In this document: positions 38,003-49,714 of the stretch, in pieces
Numbering within the stretch: the first letter of the stretch is position 1
Layout of the letters: each line of letters opens with the position of its first letter
Assembly (NCBI RefSeq): GCF_010111755.1
Contig: NC_088962.1
Location: forward strand, 310,001 to 374,000
DNA length: 64,000 nt
Direction of reading: 5' to 3'
Source of the DNA: Nakaseomyces glabratus
Lineage: Eukaryota > Ascomycota > Saccharomycetes > Saccharomycetales > Saccharomycetaceae
Program-made: the position numbers and the translations under genes
The notes under the pieces: model-generated
What the model was told of the DNA's origin: nothing
The model's database searches: none
Seen by the model: only the letters and a program-made list of their open reading frames with translations

Positions 38003-39583
38003 ATGAGGTTTCGACGTTATTTTTCCAGTACTTTCAAGCGATTAATTGACTGTAACAGCTGTGGTGTCAAACTTCAAAACAAGCAACCCGGTGCTCTAGG
38101 ATATTATACTAAGAAAGATGATAATCTGGTTAAGAAAATTACTCTCGAAGATGTTAAGTATTTAATATTTGGTCAGGATATCCAGCGAATAAAGGAAATG
38201 ACTGTTGATACAGAAAATTATGATATAAAGTTAGAAAAGCCATTGATTTGTAAAAGATGTAGTGAAGCCCTACACAATAACAAGTATAACGCTACTGAAT
38301 TTAAGGATATTCCATTTGAAGAAGTTGAGAAGCAGATTCCTCTCCACTCAAATGTTGTTCATACAGCTCCTATTTTGGAGTTTCCATTTCATATCAATTC
38401 TCAATTACTGAAGAATAGAACCTTCAACACCACGATGGTTTTTACGAAAGCTGATAGAGTATTCAAGAATAAGAAACAAGTGCAGAAACAGATACCTATT
38501 TTTCTTGATGCGTTTTTTGAGACCTATTTGAATTCAAAAGCTACTAGAAACATCGTGACTTCCACATTGAATAGGTGGAATCTGGATACACTGTTTTCGT
38601 TCTTGCATGGCACAAACTATTTTGTGGGTGAACCCAACTCTGGTAAATCCACCTTGATAAATGCATTGTTGAGGAGGTTGTTTGGGGTGAAGATTCGCGG
38701 TAATGATGTTAAAAACTTTGAGTTAGATAAGCAAGCCGAAGAAGAGCTCGCTGTTAGTAAAAAATTCTTTCTTGAGAAACAGTTAGCTGGAGTTTCACAT
38801 ATACCTAATCTAACAAGAACACTCCAAGCTTATAAAATCAAACAAAAGATAATATACGATCTTCCTGGCTATAGTAATTACAATTCTTATCGGATTGATG
38901 AGTTTATTGATCCAAAATGGTTGCAAAGATTCCGCAAAACTAGTATTTTTAGTGAAAAGAGGGTGAAAAAGAAGCGCTATGATTCAATTGTTGGGAATGA
39001 AAACGGCAAATGCCTAACATTGGGAGGAATCTTCTATTTGGTACCACCTCCGACGACTATTAACCAAATAGTATGTTATATACCAGGGGAATTGAGACAA
39101 TTTCATAATACTGATAGAGGAATTGAAGTTTTAGGTAAAAGTGGGTCAAAGGAGCATCCACTAAATAAATACTGTGGTATCAAGCCAGGTATAGGCAAAG
39201 AAAAATATATTAGGCATATAATTCCTCCGTTTCAGGGTCCTATTGAAGTAGTTCTAAAAGACATCGGTTATTTCTCTTTGACTCCCACTGGAAAGTATGA
39301 ATACAAAGGATTGTATGAGCTTTGGGTGTTAGATGGTATTGATGTCTGTATCAGAAAGCCACTGGAGAGGGTTGCAGAAGATAGTTATGACAAATCTCAA
39401 GAAGGAAAATACTATATTAAGGAACCAGTTGTAAGTCATACTTATGTTGTTGCCCATAATGACCCTAATCCTTTGCAAACAGTTAAAGAAAGCTATGAAA
39501 AGGTAAAAGAAAGAACAGATGAGATTCTGAATAAATATAACCTAGAAAAGTTCGGAAACAATATGTGGCATTTCAAGTGGTAA
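38003..39583 (+). CDS. GEP3: Mitochondrial circularly permuted GTPase Gep3 (Mtg3)
   Basis: Gep3/Mtg3 acts in mitochondrial small-subunit ribosome assembly (15S rRNA processing) and was also found through genetic interaction with prohibitins. The start is the ATG at 38003 (MRFRRYFSSTFKRL), an Arg-rich mitochondrial presequence; the frame extends upstream through a TTG. The 526-residue product (S. cerevisiae 556) has an N-terminal zinc-binding Cys pair set (CNSCG at 17-21 and a later CKRC), then a YqeH-type permuted GTPase with TKAD preceding the P-loop GEPNSGKST at 209-217 and DLPGYSN afterwards. This G4-G1-G3 order shows circular permutation. Order matches YOR205C. Confidence 0.94.
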   Translation: MRFRRYFSSTFKRLIDCNSCGVKLQNKQPGALGYYTKKDDNLVKKITLEDVKYLIFGQDIQRIKEMTVDTENYDIKLEKPLICKRCSEALHNNKYNATEFKDIPFEEVEKQIPLHSNVVHTAPILEFPFHINSQLLKNRTFNTTMVFTKADRVFKNKKQVQKQIPIFLDAFFETYLNSKATRNIVTSTLNRWNLDTLFSFLHGTNYFVGEPNSGKSTLINALLRRLFGVKIRGNDVKNFELDKQAEEELAVSKKFFLEKQLAGVSHIPNLTRTLQAYKIKQKIIYDLPGYSNYNSYRIDEFIDPKWLQRFRKTSIFSEKRVKKKRYDSIVGNENGKCLTLGGIFYLVPPPTTINQIVCYIPGELRQFHNTDRGIEVLGKSGSKEHPLNKYCGIKPGIGKEKYIRHIIPPFQGPIEVVLKDIGYFSLTPTGKYEYKGLYELWVLDGIDVCIRKPLERVAEDSYDKSQEGKYYIKEPVVSHTYVVAHNDPNPLQTVKESYEKVKERTDEILNKYNLEKFGNNMWHFKW

Positions 39584-40513
39584 AAGCAATGTAAATACAA
39601 CAATAGTCACATGAATTACTGTATATATAAAATATGACCATAAATAGATATAGCATGTACTAGTTGCTGGTTTGGCTAGTAGGAAAAAACTTTATTATGA
39701 CATTTTTAAAATATAATATCATAGATCAAAATAATAAAAGCCAATGTATAGTATTCTATCTACATAATTAATTAAATAAAACTGTAAAAAAATAGTAGTA
39801 ACATATAAAATACACTAATATTAGGGATTAACATGTCTGCCAACCTGAAAAACAAAAGAAAAACAGAAAGAAATAAAGATAATAAAATACAGTGAAATGG
39901 AGAAAATGAAATTAAAATTTTGAAAGAAACCCCATGAAAATAAATGAGTTCCTAATCAACTCTGTAAAAGTTATGCAAATAACTTTTATCACAAAAATGA
40001 AATAAAATGCATCAAATGGAATAAGAATAAAAAAAATTGGAAAAACAAAAACAAATTAACAAAACAGTGCTAACATGACGGTTCTTTATTCTTATTCTGC
40101 TTTTAATTATCAAATAAGTAGGTAAAATATCCAGCCTCTCCAGCATTATCTTCCTCATATTGGTAAAACAAAAAAAAATGATCTCTCTATTTATTCTCTA
40201 TAATCTTCATCATTAAACTCTCCTTGGGTATTTTATATCAAATAGTATCCAAACATTTGATAACAAAATAGATCAGAAGAACAAAAGGAGAATATTAAGA
40301 AGCAGCATAAACTCAAAATCAGACAAAATAACATACATTGTAGCTTTTTGTAACTTTTAAGCATTTAGAGTAATAAAAAAATAGCAGCAATTTTTGTTGC
40401 TAACAGTTAGCAATTCATAAAAAGAACCTCTGAAAAGAATAAAAAAGTATCAGAGGGTCAACTGATATTGAAGTGAAAAAAATAGTATTGTACACAGATA
40501 GTGAACAGAAAAA
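39584..40513. other. Long A-rich convergent intergenic region GEP3-DED1
   Basis: At 930 bases this is long for a convergent pair. The plus strand is strongly A-rich, with many A runs, so DED1 transcripts would have a U-rich 3' region. An AGTCACATG-type motif at about 39606 resembles centromere element I, but no element III follows. No ORF or RNA gene was supported. Confidence 0.5.
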
Positions 40514-42847
<2,334 letters not shown>

Positions 42848-43480
42848 CTATGCTAGGACACCCTTAGTGGATGGAACGTCATCGCGACCCGTAGGTGTTC
42901 TTGCCTCTCTGATGGCGATGGCGAGCGCCTTGAAAGCTGATTCGGAGCGGTGGTGGTCGTTGGTGCCCCGCAGACAGTCCACATGCATGGTGATACGCGC
43001 CTCAGTGGCGAAACTCTCCAAGAAGTGCGGGATCATCTCTGTGGATAGCTGGCCTATGCGTTCTCGCTTCAGGCCCAGCTCCACCACGGCGAAAGGCCTA
43101 TTGGAGAAGTCAACCACAGCGCGGCTCAGCGCCTCGTCCAGTGGTGCAAACCCATGCCCGAACCTCTTGATACCACGCACGGAGCCAAGCGCCTCCTTGA
43201 ACGCTTGGCCCAGCGCAATCCCACAGTCCTCAACAGTGTGGTGGTCATCGATGTGCAAGTCCCCTATACACTCCAGGATCAGAGACCACCCGCCATGCTT
43301 CGCCAGCGCAGTCAACATGTGGTCCAAAAACCCAACTCCAGTGTGCACATGGATGGTCTGCCCATCACCACTAGCATATTCCTTGCCCAGTATGCTCTCC
43401 CGTACAGAAACAGACCCACCGTCAAGATCCAGCGCCAGCTGTATATTCGTCTCCTGCGTAACCCTCTTAACAAACGCCAT
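42848..43480 (-). CDS. HIS3: Imidazoleglycerol-phosphate dehydratase His3
   Basis: His3 catalyses the sixth step of histidine synthesis, converting imidazoleglycerol phosphate to imidazoleacetol phosphate with Mn(II). The 210-residue product (S. cerevisiae 220) has both metal-binding His motifs, HHTVEDC in the first half and DHHRSES in the second, plus the conserved start [17 protein letters not shown] and the GFLDHML segment. The gene is much more GC-rich than its neighbours (34 of 60 bases at 43201-43260). It is followed by DED1 on the same strand, the same pair order as in S. cerevisiae. Upstream Gcn4 sites point to general amino-acid control. Confidence 0.99.
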   Translation of the reverse strand: MAFVKRVTQETNIQLALDLDGGSVSVRESILGKEYASGDGQTIHVHTGVGFLDHMLTALAKHGGWSLILECIGDLHIDDHHTVEDCGIALGQAFKEALGSVRGIKRFGHGFAPLDEALSRAVVDFSNRPFAVVELGLKRERIGQLSTEMIPHFLESFATEARITMHVDCLRGTNDHHRSESAFKALAIAIREARTPTGRDDVPSTKGVLA

Positions 43481-43576
43481 CCTTTGCTCGATGCTTCTCT
43501 TTGCTTCAATTATCTCAACTTTAAGTAAACCTGAAGTAAACTAGAACTAGATTAAATCAGAAGGCATCCGCAGCTT

Positions 43577-43690
43577 TATATACATATAGAGCTGGGTGAC
43601 TCGGGCCAGAATTCCGCCGCCTTTCGCTGCCCGATGTGTCATCATGCAGGGTCTACGGTCTTTTCTGAGGAATTTCAACTTTCTGAGTCA
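43577..43690 (-). promoter_or_regulatory. HIS3 promoter: TATA box and two Gcn4-type sites
   Basis: TATATA lies at 43577-43582, about 97 bases upstream of the ATG. Gcn4-type sequences lie at 43597-43602 (TGACTC) and 43684-43690 (TGAGTCA, a full palindromic-type site). This arrangement, TATA plus Gcn4 sites, matches the classical S. cerevisiae HIS3 promoter. Confidence 0.8.
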
Positions 43691-44382
43691 TTTTCCTCGC
43701 CATTTTCGGGCGATTTGATTGTTACGTTACTAGTGATAGAACATGTGTACTATACCACTGTACGTTGATCGGTGTTATGTGTTCCTCCGCCCCTCCTGGT
43801 TCATGGATTCTTTCTTTCTTTTTTCCAAGTATCTGATTTACGATCTTGCGTGCATTGTTTGACAGTTTTGTACCTTAGTTTCTGTGCATCTGATCGGTGT
43901 TATAGAGTTACGTATAAATTTTTAACACAGAGGTCATTGGTCCATACCTCTTGACTGTGGTACATGGGGGAATCGAGCTCTTGCGTCTGTTCTCCTATAG
44001 AGGTTACTAGTGGTGTGTATCACTGTTGAACAAGGAGTTACTGAAATTATATGTTTGTCTTTTGTTTAATCGTGTGGGTAACAACGTATATGTGTGTGTC
44101 TCTGTGTGTGTCTGTGAAAACAGCTAAGTCAACACATGATAGACGGTGGGACGGTGAATTCCCACCCCGTGTGAGACCGTGGTGATAAACAATGCAGCAA
44201 AAATCTTGGCAGAACTGCACCGCTAGTGATGTGCATTGTGGTCAGTCTAAGTCCAGACGCATAACCTTTATTGTTGGCTGCTATCGACCTAACAGTGTTG
44301 AAGATAGCGTAACTTAAACAGCCAATACTGCAAGAAAAACATTTTTACATTCTTGGGATACGTGTATCAAATAGAAAAGCTG
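43691..44382. other. Rest of the divergent HIS3-ALY1 intergenic region; synteny breakpoint
   Basis: In S. cerevisiae the gene divergent from HIS3 is MRM1 (PET56); here it is ALY1, so the YOR block ends in this region. A TG/TC microsatellite occurs at 44089-44116. No ORF of note, tRNA or transposon scar was visible. Confidence 0.5.
44089..44116 (+). repeat. TG/TC microsatellite
   Basis: Alternating TG units interrupted by TCTC extend over about 28 bases in the HIS3-ALY1 intergenic region. Confidence 0.65.
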
Positions 44383-46467
44383 ATGGGAGTTGCAGCATGC
44401 ACCAAGGGTGATGAGGCCGGTGCGACAGCGCCGTTATCACCTAGGGATAAGCGATTTGATGTGATAGATAAGAAGGCCAACCCAGTAATAAAAACCAATA
44501 ACATTAGGGCGTATGTGCGGTTTGTGGAGAATAACGTGTTTTTGCAGGGCTTCAAGAACGGCCAAGATCAGTTGAACCAGAAGCCTCCAGTATTGCTGCG
44601 AGGATGCCTGATTTTGGAAGTACTGAGACCTTGCAAGCTTAGTCGCATAATGCTTACATTTCAAGGTGACTTAGAACTTCGATGGCCGCCCGACATGAAA
44701 CAAAATATAGACGCTTATCATGAGAAGAAGAGCCTGATGACCCACCATTGGGTTTACTTTGATGGTGAAAACTCGAATAACACTCCAGTAGAGAACAACG
44801 AAAAGGATGACATCCTGGGAAGAAGTGGTGCAGCAATTTATAGAGCACCTGATGATACAGCATCCTCTAAGGAAAGTGGAGACTCCATTGATCCAGAATT
44901 AACAGACTCACAAGGGCCGTTCGTTTTCCAAAAAGGTGAATATGTGTATACGTTTGAGCACCCTATACCGCATTTCTACCCAGAAACTATGCATATGCCT
45001 CATGCTTCTGTTAAATATTACATGCAGTTGCGGGTTGAGAAAATCGTTGGTCATGTAATTAAAACAAAAAAGATTATGATCGGTAGTAGGTTCATAAATC
45101 TTTATCGTATTCCACCATCTGACCAGGTAGAGCTTGGAGAGCCTATCGTTGTCGATAAAGTATGGAACGACAAACTTAAATATAACCTTATCATACCTAG
45201 AAAGGAGCTAGTATTAAACGCATTTTTGCCTATTCATTTTGAATTTCTTCCTTTGGACAAACTAATAATACACAGAATACGGATTTATTTATCTGAAACA
45301 ATCACTTATACTGCTACAGATAAGAGTATTACAAGAATTGATAGTGAAAAAAACTACCTTTTATCAGAACTAAATGGTCCTGTTCAGGAAGGAACAGGGT
45401 CTTCAGGTAAAAAGCCAGGAGTCAAAAACTTGGGTAATTTATTAGAAGATCCCAACACTGGTGATATTACAAACAAAGCATTTCAATTCAACATATTTGT
45501 ACCATCATCATTCACAAGTCCTAAGGCTGACTCGACGTCACTAAAACAGGTCCTCCATCCTGATACAACTTTTGAACCGATCGTCTGTAAACATTGGTTA
45601 AAAGTAGCATTAAGAATTACAGTTGGACCTAAGCATTACGAGGTGGTAATTGACTCACCCATTCATGTACTTAATCCATACTGCGCTCATGCCAATACGC
45701 TTCTACCAAAATATGATGACTTAGTGTCTAGTTCATTACCGGTAGATATGACAAATGGGTCAGACAGTCACGATTCAAATATCTTCTATCCTAAAGAGAT
45801 TATACATTCTCCTATATTAGGTTCTGAAACTGACGATGTGACGTCAAATAATGAAAATAAGGAAAAAAGGAAAAAAGTCTTCAATTCGCCTACTTTAAAA
45901 TCCAATATATATAGACCAGAATTTATTAAGACGGAAATGACATCACCTCAAGCTCTACCTATGTTATCACTTGAGCCAGACTTGGGAAGCAAGCCGCCTA
46001 AATATTCTGTTAGCAATGAAGATATGCCGGCATATCCTCCAAGCTACGAGCAGGCACAGGTTCCTAGAGTATCTGTTGGTGAAATACCTCATTTGAACCT
46101 GGATGATGAAAGCATTAACAATAGCATTAGTAGCAGAGAAGAAGATATCACCTCAAACACATTTCAACCTTCCATACAATTCAGAGTTCCGGATGAGGAA
46201 TCTAATTGTTTTCTAAATGGAAGACTGTCAAGAAGAGCAAGTATGCCGAACTCATACAACCAAAAGGATGCGCATTATCTGTTCAGAAGAAGGAAACTAT
46301 CTTTTGATCACGTTACTGAGCATAGTCGTCCGAGAAATATGGAGGAAATTCTAGCCGCGCACGCGGAAGATGCCTCAGACTACGAAGAAGCACTTGAATC
46401 TCCTAAGGTGCTCCCGACGGATAGTTCTGTAGATATAGCTTCATTGCTGAAAGATCAGCACAAATAA
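44383..46467 (+). CDS. ALY1: Alpha-arrestin Aly1/Aly2-type ubiquitin ligase adaptor
   Basis: Alpha-arrestins of the Aly1/Art6 and Aly2/Art3 pair bring the ligase Rsp5 to nutrient transporters and regulate their endocytosis and recycling. The start is the ATG at 44383 (MGVAACTKGD); upstream frame opens only with TTG. The 694-residue product has an arrestin N-domain (about 40-230: VRFVENNVFLQGF, LLRGCLILEVLRPCKLSRI), a C-domain (about 240-440), and a polar tail with two PY motifs, PPKY at 538-541 and PPSY at 552-555, which bind Rsp5 WW domains. It is shorter than S. cerevisiae Aly1 (about 915). It is assigned to ALY1 because convergent NTR2 follows, as in YKR021W/YKR022C; ALY2 cannot be excluded from sequence alone. 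Confidence 0.88.
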   Translation: MGVAACTKGDEAGATAPLSPRDKRFDVIDKKANPVIKTNNIRAYVRFVENNVFLQGFKNGQDQLNQKPPVLLRGCLILEVLRPCKLSRIMLTFQGDLELRWPPDMKQNIDAYHEKKSLMTHHWVYFDGENSNNTPVENNEKDDILGRSGAAIYRAPDDTASSKESGDSIDPELTDSQGPFVFQKGEYVYTFEHPIPHFYPETMHMPHASVKYYMQLRVEKIVGHVIKTKKIMIGSRFINLYRIPPSDQVELGEPIVVDKVWNDKLKYNLIIPRKELVLNAFLPIHFEFLPLDKLIIHRIRIYLSETITYTATDKSITRIDSEKNYLLSELNGPVQEGTGSSGKKPGVKNLGNLLEDPNTGDITNKAFQFNIFVPSSFTSPKADSTSLKQVLHPDTTFEPIVCKHWLKVALRITVGPKHYEVVIDSPIHVLNPYCAHANTLLPKYDDLVSSSLPVDMTNGSDSHDSNIFYPKEIIHSPILGSETDDVTSNNENKEKRKKVFNSPTLKSNIYRPEFIKTEMTSPQALPMLSLEPDLGSKPPKYSVSNEDMPAYPPSYEQAQVPRVSVGEIPHLNLDDESINNSISSREEDITSNTFQPSIQFRVPDEESNCFLNGRLSRRASMPNSYNQKDAHYLFRRRKLSFDHVTEHSRPRNMEEILAAHAEDASDYEEALESPKVLPTDSSVDIASLLKDQHK

Positions 46468-46481
46468 TGTCACATTATATA

Positions 46482-47189
46482 TCATTGCTGAGTAGATATT
46501 GATTTTATTAGCATATTGATATCATTTTCTAAGTTATTCCTCTCGTTATTAAGTCTTTCAAGTTGCAAAGTTAAAAACTTTTGGCTTCTTGACAACGCGG
46601 AAATGTGCTCACCTATTGGATCATCCAGATCAGATATAGTCAATTCTGGCATTTCAATATCCGCTTGATCCTGAATTCCGATATTTTGACTTAATATTTT
46701 CTTCTCCCAGTCGGTAATTCGATTGTCTAGCCTGGCTAACCCGCTTTCTATCTCGTTTTTTCTTGTTAGTTCTTCTACTCTCTTCTCCTTATCAGTTAAT
46801 GCTAATCTTGTATCTTCCAAGTTAGTACTATCGACCTCAGTAACTGGCATATTAATATCATCAATTGTTATGTCCTCAACTGCATTAGAATCATCATCAT
46901 CATTATCATCAGTTATAGCTTTTATTTTGGTACCACTATCTTTGTTGTAATTTGAGTTTGCTAACTTCATATTTTCTATCAAGTTATCGTATTCGCTGTC
47001 AGAATTACTCTTATTGTCATTACTATCGGTAAAGTCATTATCCCGAAACTCAAGTCGATTTACCCTCAGCGGTTGTAGTTCGTTGCTTTCTATATCTTCA
47101 TCTTCGTATCCCACATTGATATTCAGTTCAGGTGTAGCCTGCTTAGTATTTGTCCCTCCTAATCTCTTCCTCTTCTTAAACACACTCAT
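46482..47189 (-). CDS. NTR2: Spliceosome disassembly factor Ntr2
   Basis: Ntr2 with Ntr1/Spp382 recruits the helicase Prp43 to release the lariat spliceosome in the nucleus. The start is the ATG at 47187-47189 (MSVFKKRKRLGG); an upstream TTG extends the frame but is not credible. The 235-residue product is clearly shorter than S. cerevisiae Ntr2 (322). The N-terminus is basic, the middle acidic (DDNDDDDS), and the C-terminal part holds DNRITDWEKKILSQ, a PELTISDLDDP segment and a final coiled coil (about 195-233) that aligns with the yeast C-terminus. It ends 14 bases from the ALY1 stop, in the same convergent arrangement as S. cerevisiae. Confidence 0.85.
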   Translation of the reverse strand: MSVFKKRKRLGGTNTKQATPELNINVGYEDEDIESNELQPLRVNRLEFRDNDFTDSNDNKSNSDSEYDNLIENMKLANSNYNKDSGTKIKAITDDNDDDDSNAVEDITIDDINMPVTEVDSTNLEDTRLALTDKEKRVEELTRKNEIESGLARLDNRITDWEKKILSQNIGIQDQADIEMPELTISDLDDPIGEHISALSRSQKFLTLQLERLNNERNNLENDINMLIKSISTQQ

Positions 47190-47553
47190 ATTTATAGCTT
47201 CCAAGATATCGTTTTGGGAGGCTCACAAGTTTAAGTCCAGCTTTAAGTTCTAACACAACAATATTTGTAGTTGCAAGAAAATTGAAAAGTCCAAATGTGA
47301 TCCTTTTGTAACATCCTAAAGACTAATGACTACAATATTAGTGTAAAACTGATTTATTATGGGAGCTCATCGCAAATTTCTATAGATTTTATCACTTGCG
47401 AAATGAAAAAGTACAAAAAAGCTGAAAAATTCATCGATGAGCAGTGAAGAATACATTTTAGAAGTATAAATACAGAGCAGAAAATACCATTGATTCTGTA
47501 GTTGTACGGTTTACAGATAAGCGCAAATATTTAGCATTAAAAAGATTATAGAC
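47190..47553. promoter_or_regulatory. Divergent promoter NTR2-GCN3 with opposed PAC elements
   Basis: PAC CTCATCGC at 47366-47373 reads toward NTR2. CGATGAG at 47435-47441, preceded by the RRPE-like TGAAAAATTCA at 47423-47433, reads toward GCN3. In S. cerevisiae these two genes are not neighbours (YKR022C and YKR026C), so this promoter was joined by the inversion described under findings. Confidence 0.7.
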
Positions 47554-48471
47554 ATGCCCGATTTTAGTATTACGGATGCGTATTTGAAGTTTTTGGAGGA
47601 AGATCCGGAGATGACCATGCCTATCGGTGCCATCGAGGCACTGGTTCAGCTGTTAAAGGTCAAGAACCCTGAGACAGCAGCTGAGATGATCAATAGAATT
47701 AAGTGTGCAGCAGAAGAATTGATTCAGAGTATTCCAAATTCGATTTCTTTGAGAGCAGGTTGTGATATATTCATGAGATTTGTGTTGAGGAATCTACATC
47801 TATATGGTGACTGGGAAAGTTGTAAGCAGCACTTGATTGAAAATGGTCAGTTGTTTGTTTCAAGAGCTAAGATGTCGAGAGACAAAATTGCTGAAATTGG
47901 TGTTGATTTCATTAGTGATGACGATATAATTTTGGTACATGGGTTTTCCAGAGCAGTTATGTCTTTGCTTACACATGCAGCAAACAATTTCATTAGATTC
48001 AGATGTGTAGTGACAGAATCAAGACCCACCGAACAAGGTCGTCAACTATATAACCTTTTGGTGGAAAAGGGAATTTCTGTAACACTTGTTCCAGATAGTG
48101 CTGTGGGAACTGTCATTCATAAAGTGGACAAGGTGTTTGTTGGTGCTGAAGGTGTTGCGGAATCGGGTGGTATTATTAATATTGTGGGTACATATTCTGT
48201 TGGTGTACTTGCGCAAAATGCCAGAAAACCATTTTATGTGGTTACAGAGAGTCACAAATTTGTACGTATGTTCCCGCTATCGTCTGATGACCTTCCTCTT
48301 GATGGTGAGTACTTGGACTTCAGTCCACGTAACAGTGAAAATGAAGACGCCCTACGGGGTCCATTAATTGATTATACAGGACACGAATATATCACAGCTC
48401 TAATAACAGACTTGGGTGTTTTAACACCAAGTGCTGTCTCCGAAGAATTGATTAAAATGTGGTACGACTAA
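47554..48471 (+). CDS. GCN3: eIF2B alpha subunit Gcn3
   Basis: Gcn3 is the regulatory alpha subunit of eIF2B, the guanine nucleotide exchange factor for eIF2. It senses phosphorylated eIF2 and so controls GCN4 translation. The 305-residue product equals the S. cerevisiae length. It has the N-terminal helical domain (1-120) and the Rossmann-like domain with DDDIILVHGFSRAVMSLL, VVTESRPTEQGRQL, TLVPDSAVG and KVFVGAEGVAESGGIINIVG (20 residues). ATG at 47554 is the first in frame. Confidence 0.98.
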   Translation: MPDFSITDAYLKFLEEDPEMTMPIGAIEALVQLLKVKNPETAAEMINRIKCAAEELIQSIPNSISLRAGCDIFMRFVLRNLHLYGDWESCKQHLIENGQLFVSRAKMSRDKIAEIGVDFISDDDIILVHGFSRAVMSLLTHAANNFIRFRCVVTESRPTEQGRQLYNLLVEKGISVTLVPDSAVGTVIHKVDKVFVGAEGVAESGGIINIVGTYSVGVLAQNARKPFYVVTESHKFVRMFPLSSDDLPLDGEYLDFSPRNSENEDALRGPLIDYTGHEYITALITDLGVLTPSAVSEELIKMWYD

Positions 48472-48630
48472 AAGGTTAAAAATGCATACCGCAGTCATGA
48501 CAATATATTGTATATTAAACTTCAATGATATATAGAGTATGTACTCAAGTTTAAAAGTTTTTCATCAAGAATAACTTTTGACTAAAAAATTAAACATGCA
48601 TAATTCAATTATGATGAAAGCATTATATTT

Positions 48631-49356
48631 TCATACTAAAGAAGAAATGTAGCTTTCTGTACTTTGCTGTGGTTCGAGAATATTCTTTTGTGATTCTTCT
48701 ATAACTGCGTTCTTAAATTGTTCAAACTGATCAATAGTCCATTCGTACTCTTCGTAGTCGTCTTCATCAGCGATTTTATGTGCAAGTAATGAGCCAGTAA
48801 GACGATTTTGTGATTGATCACTAACACTTTTTACAGACATGGTGACCACTTGTGATCGTTGACTTGCCGCTGTCATATTGTTCTTATTTTCTTCTTGTTT
48901 TTTCTTCTGTGCAATGCTATCAAGATACTTGAAAGTCGGTCTCATTTGAGCCACATCAGATATTTTGCTCAGATATAACTCTCCATCAACGCAAATGGCA
49001 GCATACTGGCCCTCATTCGGAACACCCACGCCTCTCAGTGTCTGTAAATTTGCAGCCTCCCACTCGTTCTCGGTCTTATTCTTGTTGAAGAAGGCTTGTT
49101 CATCTAGCGGAATATCCAATTCCCACAGGGCGGACTTCTTCTTATATCTACTAGCCAGTACAAAAGGATGTTCAACTGGCTTTCTCCCAAGTAACCGTGG
49201 TTTATTAACATACTGCAGCAAATGAAGATCAAGCTCCTTACTCAACAGATTCAATGGGATCTCTTTAACTACTGGATCATCCTCAGCATCTGATGTTTCA
49301 CTCATGTCAACATCAACATCCATGTCCTCGTCAACAAACAACGACTCTTTGCTCAT
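48631..49356 (-). CDS. RPC37: RNA polymerase III subunit Rpc37
   Basis: Rpc37 pairs with Rpc53 in a TFIIF-like module for Pol III termination and re-initiation. The 241-residue product (S. cerevisiae 282) has an acidic N-terminus that is shorter than in S. cerevisiae, then conserved blocks YVNKPRLLGRKPVEHPF, LWELDIPLDEQAF, LQTLRGVGV, QVVTMSVKS and SQNRLTGSLLAHKIADE. The C-terminal ESYISSLV matches the yeast end. It shares a PAC-rich promoter with DBP7. Confidence 0.95.
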   Translation of the reverse strand: MSKESLFVDEDMDVDVDMSETSDAEDDPVVKEIPLNLLSKELDLHLLQYVNKPRLLGRKPVEHPFVLASRYKKKSALWELDIPLDEQAFFNKNKTENEWEAANLQTLRGVGVPNEGQYAAICVDGELYLSKISDVAQMRPTFKYLDSIAQKKKQEENKNNMTAASQRSQVVTMSVKSVSDQSQNRLTGSLLAHKIADEDDYEEYEWTIDQFEQFKNAVIEESQKNILEPQQSTESYISSLV

Positions 49357-49714
49357 TTTATGGATCGTCTCTTTAAAAAAACTCAGTACTTACTCTTGTG
49401 TTGCCTTTCTTTATTTGCAAGGCGGAATTTAGCTGGTAAGTCTCAAATTTGGAATGATAATTGTAATCAACATGGTCTATTTGATTTAGTTTAGAGCAGC
49501 TCATCGCACCAAAATTGAACTTTTTTCAAAATTTTCCAGAATCTGTTCTCTACGGGGGATTCTTCACGAAGATTGGAAAATTTTGCGATGAGCTATATGA
49601 AATTGCGATGAGCTTAGTTATTGGGACACTATATTATTATTTCATATTTTAAACATTTATAGCTTTATTCCCAGATACCAAATAAATAATCATATTAACC
49701 AAATACCCTGAGCA
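49357..49714. promoter_or_regulatory. Divergent promoter RPC37-DBP7 with three PAC elements
   Basis: PAC cores lie at about 49500-49507 (CTCATCGC, toward RPC37), 49585-49592 and 49605-49612 (both GCGATGAG, toward DBP7). RRPE-like AAAATTTT-containing tracts lie between them at about 49526-49535 and 49577-49584. Both genes serve Pol III or ribosome assembly, so one shared element set is expected. Coordinates may be off by one base. Confidence 0.8.

Noticed and set aside
39606..39700. Centromere, from AGTCACATG at about 39606
   Set aside because: AT-rich sequence follows, but no element III with CCGAA is found within 120 bases.
47190..47204. Upstream extension of NTR2 from a TTG
   Set aside because: The ATG at 47187-47189 gives the conserved basic start; the extension is not conserved.
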